The notes: generated from the letters alone by a model not told the origin. 64,000 bases of DNA from Nonomuraea corallina (GCF_027620315.1 NZ_JAPNNL010000002.1:43711-107710), one strand, 5' to 3'; counted from the stretch's first letter, positions 32,709-42,886 are shown. Translations and numbers: made by a program.

Positions 32709-34490
32709 ATGTCCCAGCACATTCTGACCGCCGTCGCGTGGCCGTACGCTAACGGCCCCCGCCACATCGGGCACGTCTCCGGGTTCGGCGTGCCTTCCGA
32801 CATCTTCAGCCGCTACCAGCGGATGGCGGGCAACAAGGTGCTGATGGTCTCCGGCACCGACGAGCACGGCACCCCCATCCAGGTGCAGGCCGACAAGGAA
32901 GGCGTCACGGCCCGGGAGCTGGCCGACCGCTACAACCGGGTGATCGCCGAGGACCTGACCGGGCTGGGGCTCTCCTACGACCTGTTCACCCGCACGACCA
33001 CGCGCAACCACTACGCCGTCACGCAGGAGATCTTCAAGGGTCTCCACGACAACGGCTACATCTTCCCCAAGACCACGATGGGCGCCATCTCCCCGTCGAC
33101 CGGCCGCACCCTCCCCGACCGCTACATCGAGGGCACCTGCCCGCTGTGCGGCTACGACGGGGCGCGCGGCGACCAGTGCGACAACTGCGGCAACCAGCTC
33201 GACCCGATCCAGCTGGTCAACCCGGTGAGCCGCATCAACGGCGAGACGCCGGTCTTCGTCGAGACCGAGCACTTCATGCTCGACCTGCCCGCCTTCGCCG
33301 AGGTGCTCGGCACCTACCTGCGCTCCAAGCAGGGCGAATGGCGGCCCAACGTGCTCAAGTTCGCCCTCAACCTGCTCGGCGACCTGAAGCCGCGGGCCAT
33401 CAGCCGCGACCTCGACTGGGGCGTGCCGATCCCGCTCGACGGCTGGAGCGACCAGGCCAACAAGCGGCTGTACGTGTGGTTCGACGCGGTGATCGGCTAC
33501 CTGTCGGCGTCCATCGAGTGGGCCAGGCGCTCCGGCGACCCCGACGCCTGGCGCCAGTGGTGGCAGAATCCCGACGCCCGCGGCTACTACTTCATGGGCA
33601 AGGACAACATCGTCTTCCACGCCGAGATCTGGCCGGCGATGCTGTTCGGCTACAACGGCCAGGGCGACAAGGGCGGCAGGCCGGGCGCGCTCGGCGCCCT
33701 CGACGTGCCCTCGGAGGTGGTCTCCAGCGAGTTCCTGACCATGGAGGGCCGGAAGTTCTCCTCCTCCCGGCAGGTCGTCATCTACGTGCGCGACTTCCTG
33801 GCCCGCTACGACGCCGACGCGCTGCGCTACTACATCGCCGTCGCCGGCCCGGAGAACCAGGACACCGACTTCACCTGGCAGGAGTTCGTCAACCGCAACA
33901 ACGGCGAGCTGGTCGCCGCCTGGGGCAACCTGGTCAACCGGTCGATCTCCATGGCGGCGAAGAACTTCGGCGCGATCCCGGAGGCCGGCGACCTGTCCGA
34001 CGCCGACCGGGCGCTGCTGGAGCGCTCGCGGGGCGCGTTCGCCCCTGTCGGCGCCGAGCTGGGCCGCTCCCGGTTCAAGAACGCCATCACCGAGGCGTTC
34101 GACGTGGTCCGCGACGCCAACCGCTATCTCGCCGAGCAGGAGCCGTGGAAGCTCAAGGGCGACCCGGAGCGGCAGAAGTCCATCCTGCACGTCGCGCTCC
34201 AGGTGGTCGACGACGCCAAGACGATGCTGACGCCGTTCCTGCCCGGCTCGTCCAACAAGGTGCACGCGATGCTCGGCGGCGAGGGCGTCTGGTCCGGCAT
34301 GCCGGAGATCCACGAGGTCGACGAGGACGGCGGCGCCGCCTACCCGGTGATCACCGGCGACTACGACGGCGCGGCCCGCTGGGAGCACCGGCCGATCAAG
34401 CCCGGCACCCCGCTGGCGCCGCCCGTGCCGCTGTTCAAGAAGCTCGACCCGAAGGTCGTCGACGAGGAACTCGCCCGGCTGGAAGGCTGA
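32709..34490 (+). CDS. metG: Methionyl-tRNA synthetase
   Basis: 593 residues. Class I aminoacyl-tRNA synthetase charging tRNA-Met. HIGH motif at 19-22 (PRHIGH), zinc knuckle CPLCG...CDNCG around 144-160, and the KMSKS equivalent as KFSSS at 349-353, an accepted variant. The anticodon-binding helical domain follows from about 400. It lacks the C-terminal tRNA-binding (EMAP-like) extension. Leaderless ATG. First gene of the metG-tatD pair; tatD begins 5 nt after the stop. Confidence 0.97.
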   Translation: MSQHILTAVAWPYANGPRHIGHVSGFGVPSDIFSRYQRMAGNKVLMVSGTDEHGTPIQVQADKEGVTARELADRYNRVIAEDLTGLGLSYDLFTRTTTRNHYAVTQEIFKGLHDNGYIFPKTTMGAISPSTGRTLPDRYIEGTCPLCGYDGARGDQCDNCGNQLDPIQLVNPVSRINGETPVFVETEHFMLDLPAFAEVLGTYLRSKQGEWRPNVLKFALNLLGDLKPRAISRDLDWGVPIPLDGWSDQANKRLYVWFDAVIGYLSASIEWARRSGDPDAWRQWWQNPDARGYYFMGKDNIVFHAEIWPAMLFGYNGQGDKGGRPGALGALDVPSEVVSSEFLTMEGRKFSSSRQVVIYVRDFLARYDADALRYYIAVAGPENQDTDFTWQEFVNRNNGELVAAWGNLVNRSISMAAKNFGAIPEAGDLSDADRALLERSRGAFAPVGAELGRSRFKNAITEAFDVVRDANRYLAEQEPWKLKGDPERQKSILHVALQVVDDAKTMLTPFLPGSSNKVHAMLGGEGVWSGMPEIHEVDEDGGAAYPVITGDYDGAARWEHRPIKPGTPLAPPVPLFKKLDPKVVDEELARLEG

Positions 34491-34494
34491 TCCC

Positions 34495-35349
34495 GTGACC
34501 AAGCGCCCCGCACCGCCCGAGCCGCTGTCCGCGCCGGTCTTCGACAGCCACTGCCATCTCGACGTCATGGTGGGAGACCGGCAGGCGTCCTCGGGCGATC
34601 CGGTGGCCCTGGCCGCGCAGGCGGCCTCGGCCAGTGTGAGCGGCATCCTCGACGACGCCCGCGCGGTGGGCGTCACGCGGCTGGTGACGATCGGCTACGA
34701 CCTGCCGTCCTCGCGGTGGAACGCCGAGGTGGCGGCCGCCCACGCCGACGTCCACGCCGGCGTGGCGATCCACCCGAACGAGTCGCACTCGGCGACCGCC
34801 GAGACGCTGGCCGAGATCGAGGAGCTGGCCGGGCGGCCGGAGGTGCGCGCGGTCGGGGAGACCGGGCTTGACTACTTCCGCGACTGGGCGTCCAGGGACG
34901 ACCAGCACGCGAGCTTCCGCGCGCACATCGAGATCGCCAAGCGTACGGGGAAGGCTCTGGTCATCCACGACCGCGAGGCGCACGACGACGTGCTCAAGGT
35001 GCTGGCGGCCGAGGGGGCGCCGCCGGTGGTGGTGTTCCACAGTTTCTCCGGGGACGCGGAGATGGCCAAGAAATGCACCGACGCCGGATATTTCATGTCA
35101 TTTTCTGGGCCGGTCACGTACAAGAAGAACAGCGCGCTGCGCGAGGCCGCCCGCGTGGCGCCCGCCGAGCTGATGCTCGTCGAGACCGACGCCCCCTACC
35201 TCCCGCCGGTGCCGCACCGCGGCAAGCCCAACGCCCCCTACCTCATCCCGATCACCCTGCGCTGCCTCGCGGAGGTCAAGGGCGTCCATCCGGACGCGCT
35301 GTGCGCGGCCGTCGACGCCAACGGAGTCACGGTTTTCGGCGAGTGGTGA
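34495..35349 (+). CDS. tatD: TatD family metal-dependent hydrolase (DNase)
   Basis: 284 residues. TIM-barrel metallohydrolase: first metal motif DSHCHLD (17-23), VGETGLDYF, VIHDREAHDDV and the late ETDAPYLPP with catalytic Asp. TatD proteins have 3'-5' exonuclease activity in DNA repair or quality control. GTG 34495 start after 4 bp, so coupled to metG. In many actinobacteria rpfB and rsmA follow tatD directly; here two opposing genes intervene. Confidence 0.95.
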   Translation: MTKRPAPPEPLSAPVFDSHCHLDVMVGDRQASSGDPVALAAQAASASVSGILDDARAVGVTRLVTIGYDLPSSRWNAEVAAAHADVHAGVAIHPNESHSATAETLAEIEELAGRPEVRAVGETGLDYFRDWASRDDQHASFRAHIEIAKRTGKALVIHDREAHDDVLKVLAAEGAPPVVVFHSFSGDAEMAKKCTDAGYFMSFSGPVTYKKNSALREAARVAPAELMLVETDAPYLPPVPHRGKPNAPYLIPITLRCLAEVKGVHPDALCAAVDANGVTVFGEW

Positions 35350-35415
35350 CCAGGTCCCGGTGAGGTGACGACGGCCGGGCTGCGGCGCCCACCTGTCCGG
35401 CTGACAGGGCTCTGG

Positions 35416-36609
35416 TCAACCCAGCGAGGCGCCGAAGTCGGTCCCCTGGGACGGGCGCACCGGGCGCGACCGGTCGGAGTTGCGCGCCGCCACCGTGACC
35501 ATCCCGCCCGGGGCCGCGTCCGGCGCACCCGCGAACAGCTTGTTGCCGCCGAATGCCACCGACCAGCCGAACAGCCCGTCAGCGGGCGGGAACCGCCGCT
35601 CGTCCTTGCCGTCCTCGGCCCTGACCACCCGGACGCCGCCACCCCACGGGGCGCCGATGGCCAGCCTGCCGTCGTCCGATGCGGCCAGCGAGAACCCGAA
35701 CGCCCCCGGGCCCTCCTGCCGCACCCGGGCCGTCGGGGCCGGCTTCGCGTCGTACAGCTGCACGTACCCGGCGCCCGGCACGCCCACCGCCGGCCCGGCG
35801 CCGTCCACCCAGGCCACCGCGTACCCGTACTTGTCGCCCGCCTTGTCCGTGGGCGAGTCCAGCTTCGTGCTGACGATCTCCGTGGCCAGCACGTCCTGGA
35901 TGACCACCACCGAACCCGAGTCGACCTTGCCGGAATCCACCTGCCGGCCCTGGCCGTCGTCGTTCTCGTAGGGCACGCCGACCACGACACTGTTCCCCGG
36001 CCCCACGGCCAGGGAGTGGCCGAACTGGTCGCCGACCTCGCTGTTGCCCCGCACCTCCACCGTGCCCTGCGTGACCCGCCGCAGCCCGCCGCGGTCGCCC
36101 TTGCGCACGTGGATCGCCCCGGCGTCCGTCAGCTCGCCTTCGTCCTCGTACGGCGCGCCGATCACCACGAGGTCGCCGCGCGCCGCCACCGCCCAGCCCA
36201 GCCGGGCGCCCCGCTGCGGCTGCTCGGCCACCAACCGTTCCTGCCTCGCCACGCCGCCCCCGTAGATCACGTACGCGGCCCCCGCGTCGGCGTCGCCGTC
36301 CACGTCCGTGTACGGCGCGCCGACGACCAGGTCGGCGCAGGCGTCGGCGTCCACCTTCGCCAGCCGCACCGACCAGCCGAACGCGTCACCCTCCGCGAGC
36401 CCCTCCACGGCCACCGGGATCGCCCTGTCGCCGGAGATCACGTGCACGGCGCCCTTCCCGCCCGCCGCGAACGGATCGCCCGCGGCGACGTCGTCCACGC
36501 CGTCACCGTCGAAGTCGCTCAGCCCGGCACAGGCGGACGCGGCCGCGTGCGGGGCCCCCAGCGCGGCCGTGGCCAGCAGCAGCGCCGGCAGGATCGCCCG
36601 GATCTTCAC
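35416..36609 (-). CDS. Secreted FG-GAP / beta-propeller repeat protein
   Basis: 397 residues. Signal peptide 1-25 ([24 protein letters not shown]). The mature part has about seven repeats of the integrin alpha FG-GAP type: FDGDGVDDVAAGDPFA, ADLVVGAPYTDVDGDADAG, DLVVIGAPYEDEG, NSVVVGVPYENDD, RLAIGAPWG and KLFAGAPD, consistent with a seven-bladed Ca2+-binding propeller. GTG start overlaps the kinase stop (GTGA), so it is translated with the kinase. A secreted sensor or adhesin partner for the kinase's outer domain is possible. Confidence 0.87.
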   Translation of the reverse strand: MKIRAILPALLLATAALGAPHAAASACAGLSDFDGDGVDDVAAGDPFAAGGKGAVHVISGDRAIPVAVEGLAEGDAFGWSVRLAKVDADACADLVVGAPYTDVDGDADAGAAYVIYGGGVARQERLVAEQPQRGARLGWAVAARGDLVVIGAPYEDEGELTDAGAIHVRKGDRGGLRRVTQGTVEVRGNSEVGDQFGHSLAVGPGNSVVVGVPYENDDGQGRQVDSGKVDSGSVVVIQDVLATEIVSTKLDSPTDKAGDKYGYAVAWVDGAGPAVGVPGAGYVQLYDAKPAPTARVRQEGPGAFGFSLAASDDGRLAIGAPWGGGVRVVRAEDGKDERRFPPADGLFGWSVAFGGNKLFAGAPDAAPGGMVTVAARNSDRSRPVRPSQGTDFGASLG

Positions 36610-38534
36610 AGTTTGACCTCGATCTGCTCGCCGTCCTCCAGCATCGTCGCCGACAGCTCCACCGGCTTGCGGTACGGCGGCAGGTCGAAGACGAACACCC
36701 CGTCGATCCGGTCGCCCGGCGCGATGGCGGCGACCTTCGGCCCGCCGTCGAGCGCGTCGTGCCGGCCTCCCCGGTCGTCGCGCAGGCTCACCACGGGCTC
36801 GCCGATCTCCCTCGGCCGTCCGCCCGGGTTCACCATCACCCAGCCGAGCACGCAGAGCTGGCCCTGGGTCTGCGTCCTGCCCTCGTACTCCTGAAGCCCG
36901 CACCGCGGCGCCTCGGTGACGATCACCATCGGATCGTCGAACGCCCGCCCGACCGTGAACCGGCGGCCGACGTCGTTCGGCTGCGCGGTGGCGGCGGCGG
37001 GGGAGCCGGTCGCGGCGGTGCGGGACGCGGAGTCGCGGCCCGAGGTCACGATGAGCACGGCCCCGGTGATGGTGATCGCCAGGAGCGCGGCGGCGGCGGC
37101 GATCAGCCACCGGGTGCCACGCGGACGCTGGTAGGCCGGGTCGGTCGGCGGGTTGTCCGGGGGCGGGATGGTCGGGGTGGGCCGCTCCTGGAGGAAACCG
37201 GCGGACGGGCGGCGGACCTGCTCCTCCCACCTGGCCAGTTCGGTCACGGACACCGGCTCGTGCGCGTGCCGCTCCCCGACCGCCTGCCCGGGTGCGCCCT
37301 GTCCTGGGCCGTGCGGCGGCCCGTCCACCGTCGTGGGTGGGTCGGCCGGTCGAACGGGTGCGCTCGGGTCCCGTGCCGTTCCCGCGCCGCCCCGCGCCGC
37401 CTCGTCACGTACGGTGGCGTCCGCCCGCGGCGGAGCGCTCTCGTGGTGCTCTCCCGGGGGCTCGCCGCCGGGTAAGGAACCGCCCGGTAAGGGGTCGTTC
37501 ATGGGGGGACCCTCCCGGCGGCGGGGCGGGATCGACCCCGCGCGCCCCTTCCCCGAAGGGTCCCGGTTCACCATCGTGTCACTGGGCGGCGGTGTGGTGA
37601 AGGTCGCCGTGATGTCCGGTTCGTCGAGGACGTTGCTGGGCGGCTCCCATTCCGCCATCAGGTCGGTCGCCACCAGCGTCGGCGGGTTCGCCGACGCGGC
37701 CGGGGCGGGCGCGTTGCCGCCGACCAGCGCGATGAGCAACTCCTGGGCCGTGGGCCGCTGCTCCGGCTCCATCGCCGTCGCCCGCCGCGCCAGCTCGTTC
37801 AGCGGCGCCGGCAGCGCGCCCAGGTCGGGTCGGCTGTGCAGCACCCGGGAGGCGAGCGTGATCGGGTCGCCCCGGCCGAACGGGTGACGCCCGTTGCCCG
37901 CGTAGGCGACCAGGCACCCCCAGGCGAAGATGTCGGCCGCCGGAGTGACCGTCTGGCCGCGTACCTGCTCGGGAGCCCACCACCCGGGGCTGCCCAGCAG
38001 CTCCCCGGACATGGTGAACCCCGTCTCCCTGTCGAGCGCCCTGGCGATGCCGAAGTCGATCACCCGCGGTCCCGACAGCGAGAGGATGACGTTGGCCGGC
38101 TTGAGGTCGCGGTGGACCAGCCCGGCCACGTGGATGGCCGCCAGGGCCGCCGCCACCCCCAGCGCCACCCCGTGCAGCGGCCCCGGGTCGAGCGCGCCGA
38201 AGCTGGAGATCTGGTCGGACAGCGCCGTGCCGGCGATGTACTCGGTCACCATGTAGGGCCGGCCGTCACCGGTGTTGCCGTTGTCGAGCACCTGTGCCGT
38301 ACAGAAGGAGGCCACCCGCCGGGCGTTGTCCACCTCGGCGTGGAAGCGGGCCGCGAAGCCCTCCTGGTTGGCGAACTCGGCCCGCACCACCTTGACGGCG
38401 ACGAACCTCCCCGTCGGCGCGCGGGCCAGGAAGACGGTCCCCATGCCGCCCTCGCCCAGCCGCCCGAGCAGCCGGTACGGTCCGATCTCCCGTAAGTCCG
38501 TCGGGCGAAGCGGGGCGGCGCCCGTTGGCTCCAT
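36606..38534 (-). CDS. Transmembrane Ser/Thr protein kinase with DUF4352-like outer domain
   Basis: 642 residues. Kinase domain 19-280: glycine loop GEGGMGTV (28-35), Lys48 in [14 protein letters not shown] with Asp143, DFG at 160-162 and APEQVRG. A long Pro-rich linker (290-455) leads to one membrane helix (about 460-482) and a C-terminal extracytoplasmic domain of DUF4352 type ([22 protein letters not shown]...[14 protein letters not shown]) with two Cys. No PASTA repeats. Start ATG 38534 has AGGAAGGG upstream. Operon with the FG-GAP gene. Confidence 0.92.
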   Translation of the reverse strand: MEPTGAAPLRPTDLREIGPYRLLGRLGEGGMGTVFLARAPTGRFVAVKVVRAEFANQEGFAARFHAEVDNARRVASFCTAQVLDNGNTGDGRPYMVTEYIAGTALSDQISSFGALDPGPLHGVALGVAAALAAIHVAGLVHRDLKPANVILSLSGPRVIDFGIARALDRETGFTMSGELLGSPGWWAPEQVRGQTVTPAADIFAWGCLVAYAGNGRHPFGRGDPITLASRVLHSRPDLGALPAPLNELARRATAMEPEQRPTAQELLIALVGGNAPAPAASANPPTLVATDLMAEWEPPSNVLDEPDITATFTTPPPSDTMVNRDPSGKGRAGSIPPRRREGPPMNDPLPGGSLPGGEPPGEHHESAPPRADATVRDEAARGGAGTARDPSAPVRPADPPTTVDGPPHGPGQGAPGQAVGERHAHEPVSVTELARWEEQVRRPSAGFLQERPTPTIPPPDNPPTDPAYQRPRGTRWLIAAAAALLAITITGAVLIVTSGRDSASRTAATGSPAAATAQPNDVGRRFTVGRAFDDPMVIVTEAPRCGLQEYEGRTQTQGQLCVLGWVMVNPGGRPREIGEPVVSLRDDRGGRHDALDGGPKVAAIAPGDRIDGVFVFDLPPYRKPVELSATMLEDGEQIEVKL

Positions 38535-38621
38535 GAGAGACGTCCCTTCCTGTTCCACCCATACTCCCCTCAGCCGCCCCCACACGCCATCGCAGGGTCC
38601 TCGATGCGCGACACTTATAGG

Positions 38622-39464
38622 ATGATGAGGCTTCTGGGCCCAGCAGAAATACGTATTTTGGCGAACAAGCTAGATCTGCGCCCCACGAAAAAGCTAGGCC
38701 AGAACTTCGTGATCGACGCCGGCACCGTCCGCCGCATCGTCCGCGTGGCCGAGGTGACCTCCGACGACGTGGTCATCGAAGTGGGCCCCGGCCTCGGCTC
38801 CCTCACCCTCGCGCTGCTGCCGGAGGCGCGCCACGTGGTGGCCGTCGAGATCGACCCGGTGCTGGCGGCCCAGCTGCCGCTGACGGTGGCCGAACGAGGT
38901 CTCTCGGACAAGCTCACGGTGATCCACGCCGACGCCATGAAGGTGGCGCCCGGCGACCTGTCCGGCCACGCGCCCACCGCGCTGGTGGCCAACCTGCCCT
39001 ACAACGTGGCGGTTCCGGTGGTGCTCCACCTGCTGGAGGCGCTGCCGTCGCTACGCAAGGGCCTGGTCATGGTGCAGGCCGAGGTGGCCGACCGGCTCGC
39101 CGCCGCGCCGGGCTCCAAGGTGTACGGGATCCCGTCGGTCAAGGCCGCGTGGTACGCCGACGTCCGCAGGGCCGGGCCCGTCGGGCGCTCCGTCTTCTGG
39201 CCGGCGCCGAACGTCGACTCCGGCCTGGTCTCCCTGGTGCGCCGCGACCCGCCGCCGACGACGGCCACGCGCGAGGAGGTGTTCGCGGTGATCGACGCCG
39301 CCTTCGCCCAGCGCCGCAAGACCCTCCGCGCGGCGCTGGCGGGCTGGGCGGGCAGCCCGGCGGCGGCGGAGCAGGCCCTGCGCGCCGCCGGGGTGACTCC
39401 GTCGGAACGGGGCGAGCAACTCGACGTCCACGCCTTCGCCCGCATCGCCGAACACAAGCCCTGA
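38622..39464 (+). CDS. rsmA: 16S rRNA (adenine(1518)-N6/adenine(1519)-N6)-dimethyltransferase
   Basis: 280 residues. KsgA/RsmA dimethylates two adjacent adenines at the 3' end of 16S rRNA. Motifs: [17 protein letters not shown] motif [17 protein letters not shown], and catalytic [10 protein letters not shown] (motif IV). The start is uncertain: ATG 38622, ATG 38625 or ATG 38604 are all possible, and TAGGAT at 38617-38622 could be a -10 box that would place the transcript start further in. Next to ispE in many actinobacteria; here about 3.6 kb of accessory genes separate them. Confidence 0.95.
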   Translation: MMRLLGPAEIRILANKLDLRPTKKLGQNFVIDAGTVRRIVRVAEVTSDDVVIEVGPGLGSLTLALLPEARHVVAVEIDPVLAAQLPLTVAERGLSDKLTVIHADAMKVAPGDLSGHAPTALVANLPYNVAVPVVLHLLEALPSLRKGLVMVQAEVADRLAAAPGSKVYGIPSVKAAWYADVRRAGPVGRSVFWPAPNVDSGLVSLVRRDPPPTTATREEVFAVIDAAFAQRRKTLRAALAGWAGSPAAAEQALRAAGVTPSERGEQLDVHAFARIAEHKP

Positions 39465-39473
39465 TCGGCCGGG

Positions 39474-39695
39474 TCACTCAGGAAGGTCGAACTCCCCTTT
39501 CGACACCCCGTCCAGGAAGGCCCGCCACTCGTCCGGACTGAAGGTCAGGATCGGCCCCTTACCCTGGTCCTTGGTGTCCCTGAGGAGAACGCTGTCATCC
39601 GGTCGCCGCATCACCTCGACACAGCTCCCGCCGTTCCCTCCCGATGCCTTGGCCTTGGTCCACACACCCACGGCCAGACCGCCTGCGTCAGCCAT
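39474..39695 (-). CDS. DUF397 protein
   Basis: 73 residues. The pattern W-x-K-x-S-x-x-x-G-x-x-C-V-E-V...RDTKD...LTFSPDEWRAFL is the DUF397 domain. These small proteins pair with XRE-DUF5753 regulators in actinomycetes and can act like antitoxins or modulators of them. The start overlaps the regulator's stop by 8 nt, so the two are coupled. Confidence 0.93.
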   Translation of the reverse strand: MADAGGLAVGVWTKAKASGGNGGSCVEVMRRPDDSVLLRDTKDQGKGPILTFSPDEWRAFLDGVSKGEFDLPE

Positions 39696-40497
39696 GACTC
39701 AACATCACCTCACGAATCTTTTCCCGGCTCTTGTCCACGGGGTTCGCCATGCTGGAGAGCGCTTCCCACCGCACCATAAGCGTTCGCACCGTGGCCGCGC
39801 GATTGGACACCCGCCCCTCCTCCGCGCTCTCCAGGTAGGCGTGGTCGGGTCCTCCATCCCCGAGGGTCGCCACTTCGAAGGCGCCGAGGCAGCCGATCGT
39901 GAGCCCCGCTGAGAGAGGCACGATCCTTACCGTGATGTACGGAGGATTGAGCACGTCGAGGATTCTGCCCAACTGCTCTCGCATGACCTCGCTCCCGCCC
40001 ACGGAGCGATGGAGGACGCTCTCGTCGATCAGGGCCGAGTACAGGGGCGGACGGGGCTGTGTGAATACAGCCTGCCTGTGCAAGCGGAAGCGGACGGCCT
40101 TCTGGGCCTCCTCCTCGACGGCCCCCGGCTCTCCGAGAAACACGTGCCTGGCATAGCTCTCCGTCTGGAGCAGACCGGGAATGAGCATGGGCTCCCAGAT
40201 CCGGATCGTGTGGGCCAGAGCTTCGACCTTGGGCCACTCCCGGAACCATTTCGGCCCCATCATGTTGCCGTGGATCGGCGGCACCAGGCGCATGAGCTGC
40301 CCGTTCAGCCCCAGGGCCTTCTCTATCTCGCGGGTGTAGTGCTCGGTCGGCTTGCGCATGAGACGTTCGACGTGCCCCACCGCGCTCTCGCTGTAGGCCA
40401 CCTTGTCCGCGAGGCGCTCCTGGCTCAGACCTTGTTCCGTCCGGTATTGGCGCTGCAGCCTGGCGAACTCCTGCCACGCCTGTCTGTCTTGCGCCAT
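39688..40497 (-). CDS. XRE-HTH regulator with DUF5753 (WhiJ-like)
   Basis: 269 residues. HTH 10-65 (FARLQRQYRTEQGLSQERLADKVAYSESAVGHVERLMRKPT) followed by the DUF5753 ligand/partner domain (85-265; ALAHTIRIWEPMLIPGLLQTESYARHVF...). The WhiJ class controls development in Streptomyces together with DUF397 partners and HATPase proteins. All three kinds are present here, with the HATPase gene divergent. Start ATG 40497 has GAAAGGA upstream. Confidence 0.93.
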   Translation of the reverse strand: MAQDRQAWQEFARLQRQYRTEQGLSQERLADKVAYSESAVGHVERLMRKPTEHYTREIEKALGLNGQLMRLVPPIHGNMMGPKWFREWPKVEALAHTIRIWEPMLIPGLLQTESYARHVFLGEPGAVEEEAQKAVRFRLHRQAVFTQPRPPLYSALIDESVLHRSVGGSEVMREQLGRILDVLNPPYITVRIVPLSAGLTIGCLGAFEVATLGDGGPDHAYLESAEEGRVSNRAATVRTLMVRWEALSSMANPVDKSREKIREVMLSHG

Positions 40498-40690
40498 ATC
40501 GCATCCTTTCGCGGATGGTCACTCAACGCAGTGGCCTACGCACTGTAAGGAACTGTACGGCCGATCAGGGCGGCGCGCCACCGGTATGGAATCCATGCTG
40601 TGAGGGATTCCGTCGTCCCCAGGACGTGGACCGCAGACAGGCGCGTACGGCTTCGAGCGAGCGATGTACGCCCGAGATTCGGAGGTGACC

Positions 40691-41110
40691 ATGCGAAAGC
40701 CGCCGTACTCGGGCGTGAAGGTCTGGAGCCTGAGGGAGATCCCCGGGCTGGACCGGCTCCCCGGGCTGGCCCGTCAGGAACTTCGGGAGTGGATGGGGCC
40801 TGGCCACCCTGCTCTTGACGATCTGACCCTGATCGCCTCCGAGCTGGTGACCAATGCCATCGTCCACGTCCCCGCCGCCCCGTGGGTGCGGATGAGTCTG
40901 AACCTCACCCTGGAGGGCGCAGGACGCCACTGGCGTCTGGCGGTCACGGATCCGGGCGGCGCTCCCACCATCCCCGTGCCGCGCACTCCGGAGTTCTCCG
41001 AGCGGTCCGGCAGAGGGCTCTGGATCGTGGACGACCTCACCGGCGGCTGCTGGGGCACCCACCGCACGCGGGCAGGAGAACGAGTCGTGTGGGCTCTCGT
41101 GCCACGCTGA
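40691..41110 (+). CDS. HATPase-fold regulatory protein (RsbW/AbaA-like)
   Basis: 139 residues from ATG 40691; GGAGG lies 5 nt upstream, which excludes the longer 40664 start. GHKL N-box LTLIASELVTNAIVHV (57-72), G1 box VTDPGGAPTIPVP and G2 RSGRGLWIVDDL. Stand-alone HATPases of this kind act as anti-sigma factors or partners of XRE/DUF397 systems. Divergent from the XRE gene across 193 bp in which I see no clear operator. Confidence 0.9.
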   Translation: MRKPPYSGVKVWSLREIPGLDRLPGLARQELREWMGPGHPALDDLTLIASELVTNAIVHVPAAPWVRMSLNLTLEGAGRHWRLAVTDPGGAPTIPVPRTPEFSERSGRGLWIVDDLTGGCWGTHRTRAGERVVWALVPR

Positions 41111-41262
41111 TCCCGCGCCTCCGCTCGTGCCGTCGACGTGTCCTCCGAGTGCCGCCGGCCTGGCTGTGGACAACGCGGTGTCGTCCCCAGAACCCCGTTC
41201 GGCGCCTTGGCGGGCATGCCGCTCGCATGATCCTGGCCTCCCCGATCACGAGGAGGCCGACC

Positions 41263-42021
41263 ATGAAGCCACGTATTCGCCTGATGGGACTCGCGCTCGC
41301 CGGTGGGCTCGTCTCCGTGCCCGCCCCCGCGCATGCCGCCGCTCCCTGTCCCACACCGGGCAGCGGCTTCTTCGATCCCACCTTCCTGTGCCGGCTCCTT
41401 GAGGAGGCCGAGTTGCCCGAGCCCCCTGAGCTGCCCGAGGCCGCCGAGCTGCCCGAGCCCGCCGGGCTACCCGAGCTGCCCGAGCCCGCCGAGGTGATCG
41501 GGTGGCCCGGGGCGGGACTGCTGCCGGGGCCGAGGGCCCGTCCTGACATGGGCGGCGTCGAGGCCGCTCCCGCCGCCGGACCCGGTGCCGCCACCAGATC
41601 GAAACGCAGGACCAGGGGCGGGATCGCGGCGACCGCCGCTCTGGCGCGGATCGGCACCCCGTTCTCCTGGGGCGGCGGCTCCCGGTCCGGGCCCACCAGG
41701 GGCGTCGGCAGGGGAGCGGGCACCGTCGGCTTCGACTGCAGCGGCCTGACCATGTACGCGTGGGGAAGGGCAGGGGTCCGGCTCGGTCACTACACCGGCA
41801 CCCAGTTCCGGCAGGGGCGTCGCGTCCCCCTGTCCCGGCTCCGCACGGGCGACCTGCTCTTCTTCGGCGGCGGCGCCGGCGACCCCACCCACGTCGGCCT
41901 CTACCTGCGGGCCGGCCGCATGGTCCACGCGCCCAAGACCGGCGACGTGGTCAAGGTCGCGCAGTTCCTGCGCTCGCCCCACTTCCGCTCGGCCTATCGC
42001 GGCGCGGTCCGCCCGGGGTGA
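41263..42021 (+). CDS. Secreted NlpC/P60 peptidoglycan hydrolase
   Basis: 252 residues from ATG 41263 with AGGAGG 6 nt upstream. Signal peptide to about residue 26 (PAPAHAAA). Residues 48-77 are a Pro/Glu/Leu repeat (ELPEPPELPEAAELPEPAG...) forming a stiff spacer. Catalytic domain 118-252 with Cys159 (FDCSGL), His210 (DPTHVGLYL) and His222 (MVHAPK). Expected to cut the D-Glu to meso-Dap bond of stem peptides. Its 3' end overlaps the arginase-fold gene tail to tail by 28 bp. Confidence 0.92.
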   Translation: MKPRIRLMGLALAGGLVSVPAPAHAAAPCPTPGSGFFDPTFLCRLLEEAELPEPPELPEAAELPEPAGLPELPEPAEVIGWPGAGLLPGPRARPDMGGVEAAPAAGPGAATRSKRRTRGGIAATAALARIGTPFSWGGGSRSGPTRGVGRGAGTVGFDCSGLTMYAWGRAGVRLGHYTGTQFRQGRRVPLSRLRTGDLLFFGGGAGDPTHVGLYLRAGRMVHAPKTGDVVKVAQFLRSPHFRSAYRGAVRPG

Positions 42022-42818
42022 CTCGTGCACGCCTCGACCAGCGCCGTGACCACGGGGGCGAGCACGTCCCGATCCCCGGGCCGGCCGGGCTCGTACTCGG
42101 TGATCCCGAGCCCGGCCACCGCGAACCGCTCGCCCAGGGCCGTCACCATGCGCGTCAGCTCCTCCGGCGAGAACCCTCCGGCCACCGGGCTCCCCACGCT
42201 GCCGAACACCTCGGGCTCCAGCACGTCGAGGTCCACGTGCACGTACAGCACCACCTCGCCCGCCGGCTCCGGAGGGCTCGCGGCGGTCACCGCGCGGATG
42301 AGCGCTTCCGGGTCGGCGGCGCGGACGTGCCCGACCCCGGCCGCCGCCACGAACGCGGCCTCGCCGGGGTCGAGGTCGCGCGCCCCCGCCAGCACCACGC
42401 GCCGGGGATCGACGGCCGGATCGGCGGTCAGCCCGCGCGGCCCCTCACCCGTCAACGCCCGCAGCACCATCCCGTGGAACGCCCCAGAAGGAGAGGACTG
42501 CGGAGTGTTCAGATCCCCGTGCGCGTCGAACCAGACCACGACCAGCCGATCCCCGTACGCGCGCCGCGCCGCCGCCACCGGCTCCAACTCGACCCCGCAG
42601 TCACCGCCCACGGTGACCACGAAGCCGTCGCCGGCCGCCGTCAGCGCTTCCCGCACCCGTGCGGCGGTCACCACGAGGTCGTCGCCGGCCTCGACCCGTA
42701 CCCTCCGCTCCGCGGGCACCATCCCGCTCAGCAGCCAGGCTCCCTCCACCAGCCGCTCCGCCGTCGCCGCCCCGGACCCACGCCACTGCGGCACCTCGAC
42801 GACCGTCACCGCGCCCAC
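41994..42818 (-). CDS. Arginase/agmatinase-fold protein with altered metal site
   Basis: 274 residues. Ureohydrolase fold: VVTVGGDCGVELEP, FDAHGDLNTP and YVHVDLDVLEP. Arginase, agmatinase and formimidoglutamase have GGDHS, DAHxD and SxDxDxxDP as Mn ligands. Here the His of the first motif is Cys74, while Asp98, His100, Asp102, Asp196 and Asp198 are kept. Activity may persist with altered metal affinity, or the substrate may differ. GTG start at 42818; upstream lies a short tandem repeat. Confidence 0.87.
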   Translation of the reverse strand: MGAVTVVEVPQWRGSGAATAERLVEGAWLLSGMVPAERRVRVEAGDDLVVTAARVREALTAAGDGFVVTVGGDCGVELEPVAAARRAYGDRLVVVWFDAHGDLNTPQSSPSGAFHGMVLRALTGEGPRGLTADPAVDPRRVVLAGARDLDPGEAAFVAAAGVGHVRAADPEALIRAVTAASPPEPAGEVVLYVHVDLDVLEPEVFGSVGSPVAGGFSPEELTRMVTALGERFAVAGLGITEYEPGRPGDRDVLAPVVTALVEACTSHPGRTAPR

Positions 42819-42886
42819 ACCACACCTCCCACCTCACCCGGCCGCCGTTCCTGCCATACCGGAGGCCGGCGGCGGCTCCCATCCCG

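Noticed and set aside
29769..34676. Very long open frame on the minus strand (about 1,600 codons)
   Set aside because: It runs antisense through GT2, metG and part of tatD, has the Arg/His/Gly-rich composition typical of high-GC shadow frames, and no recognisable domain.
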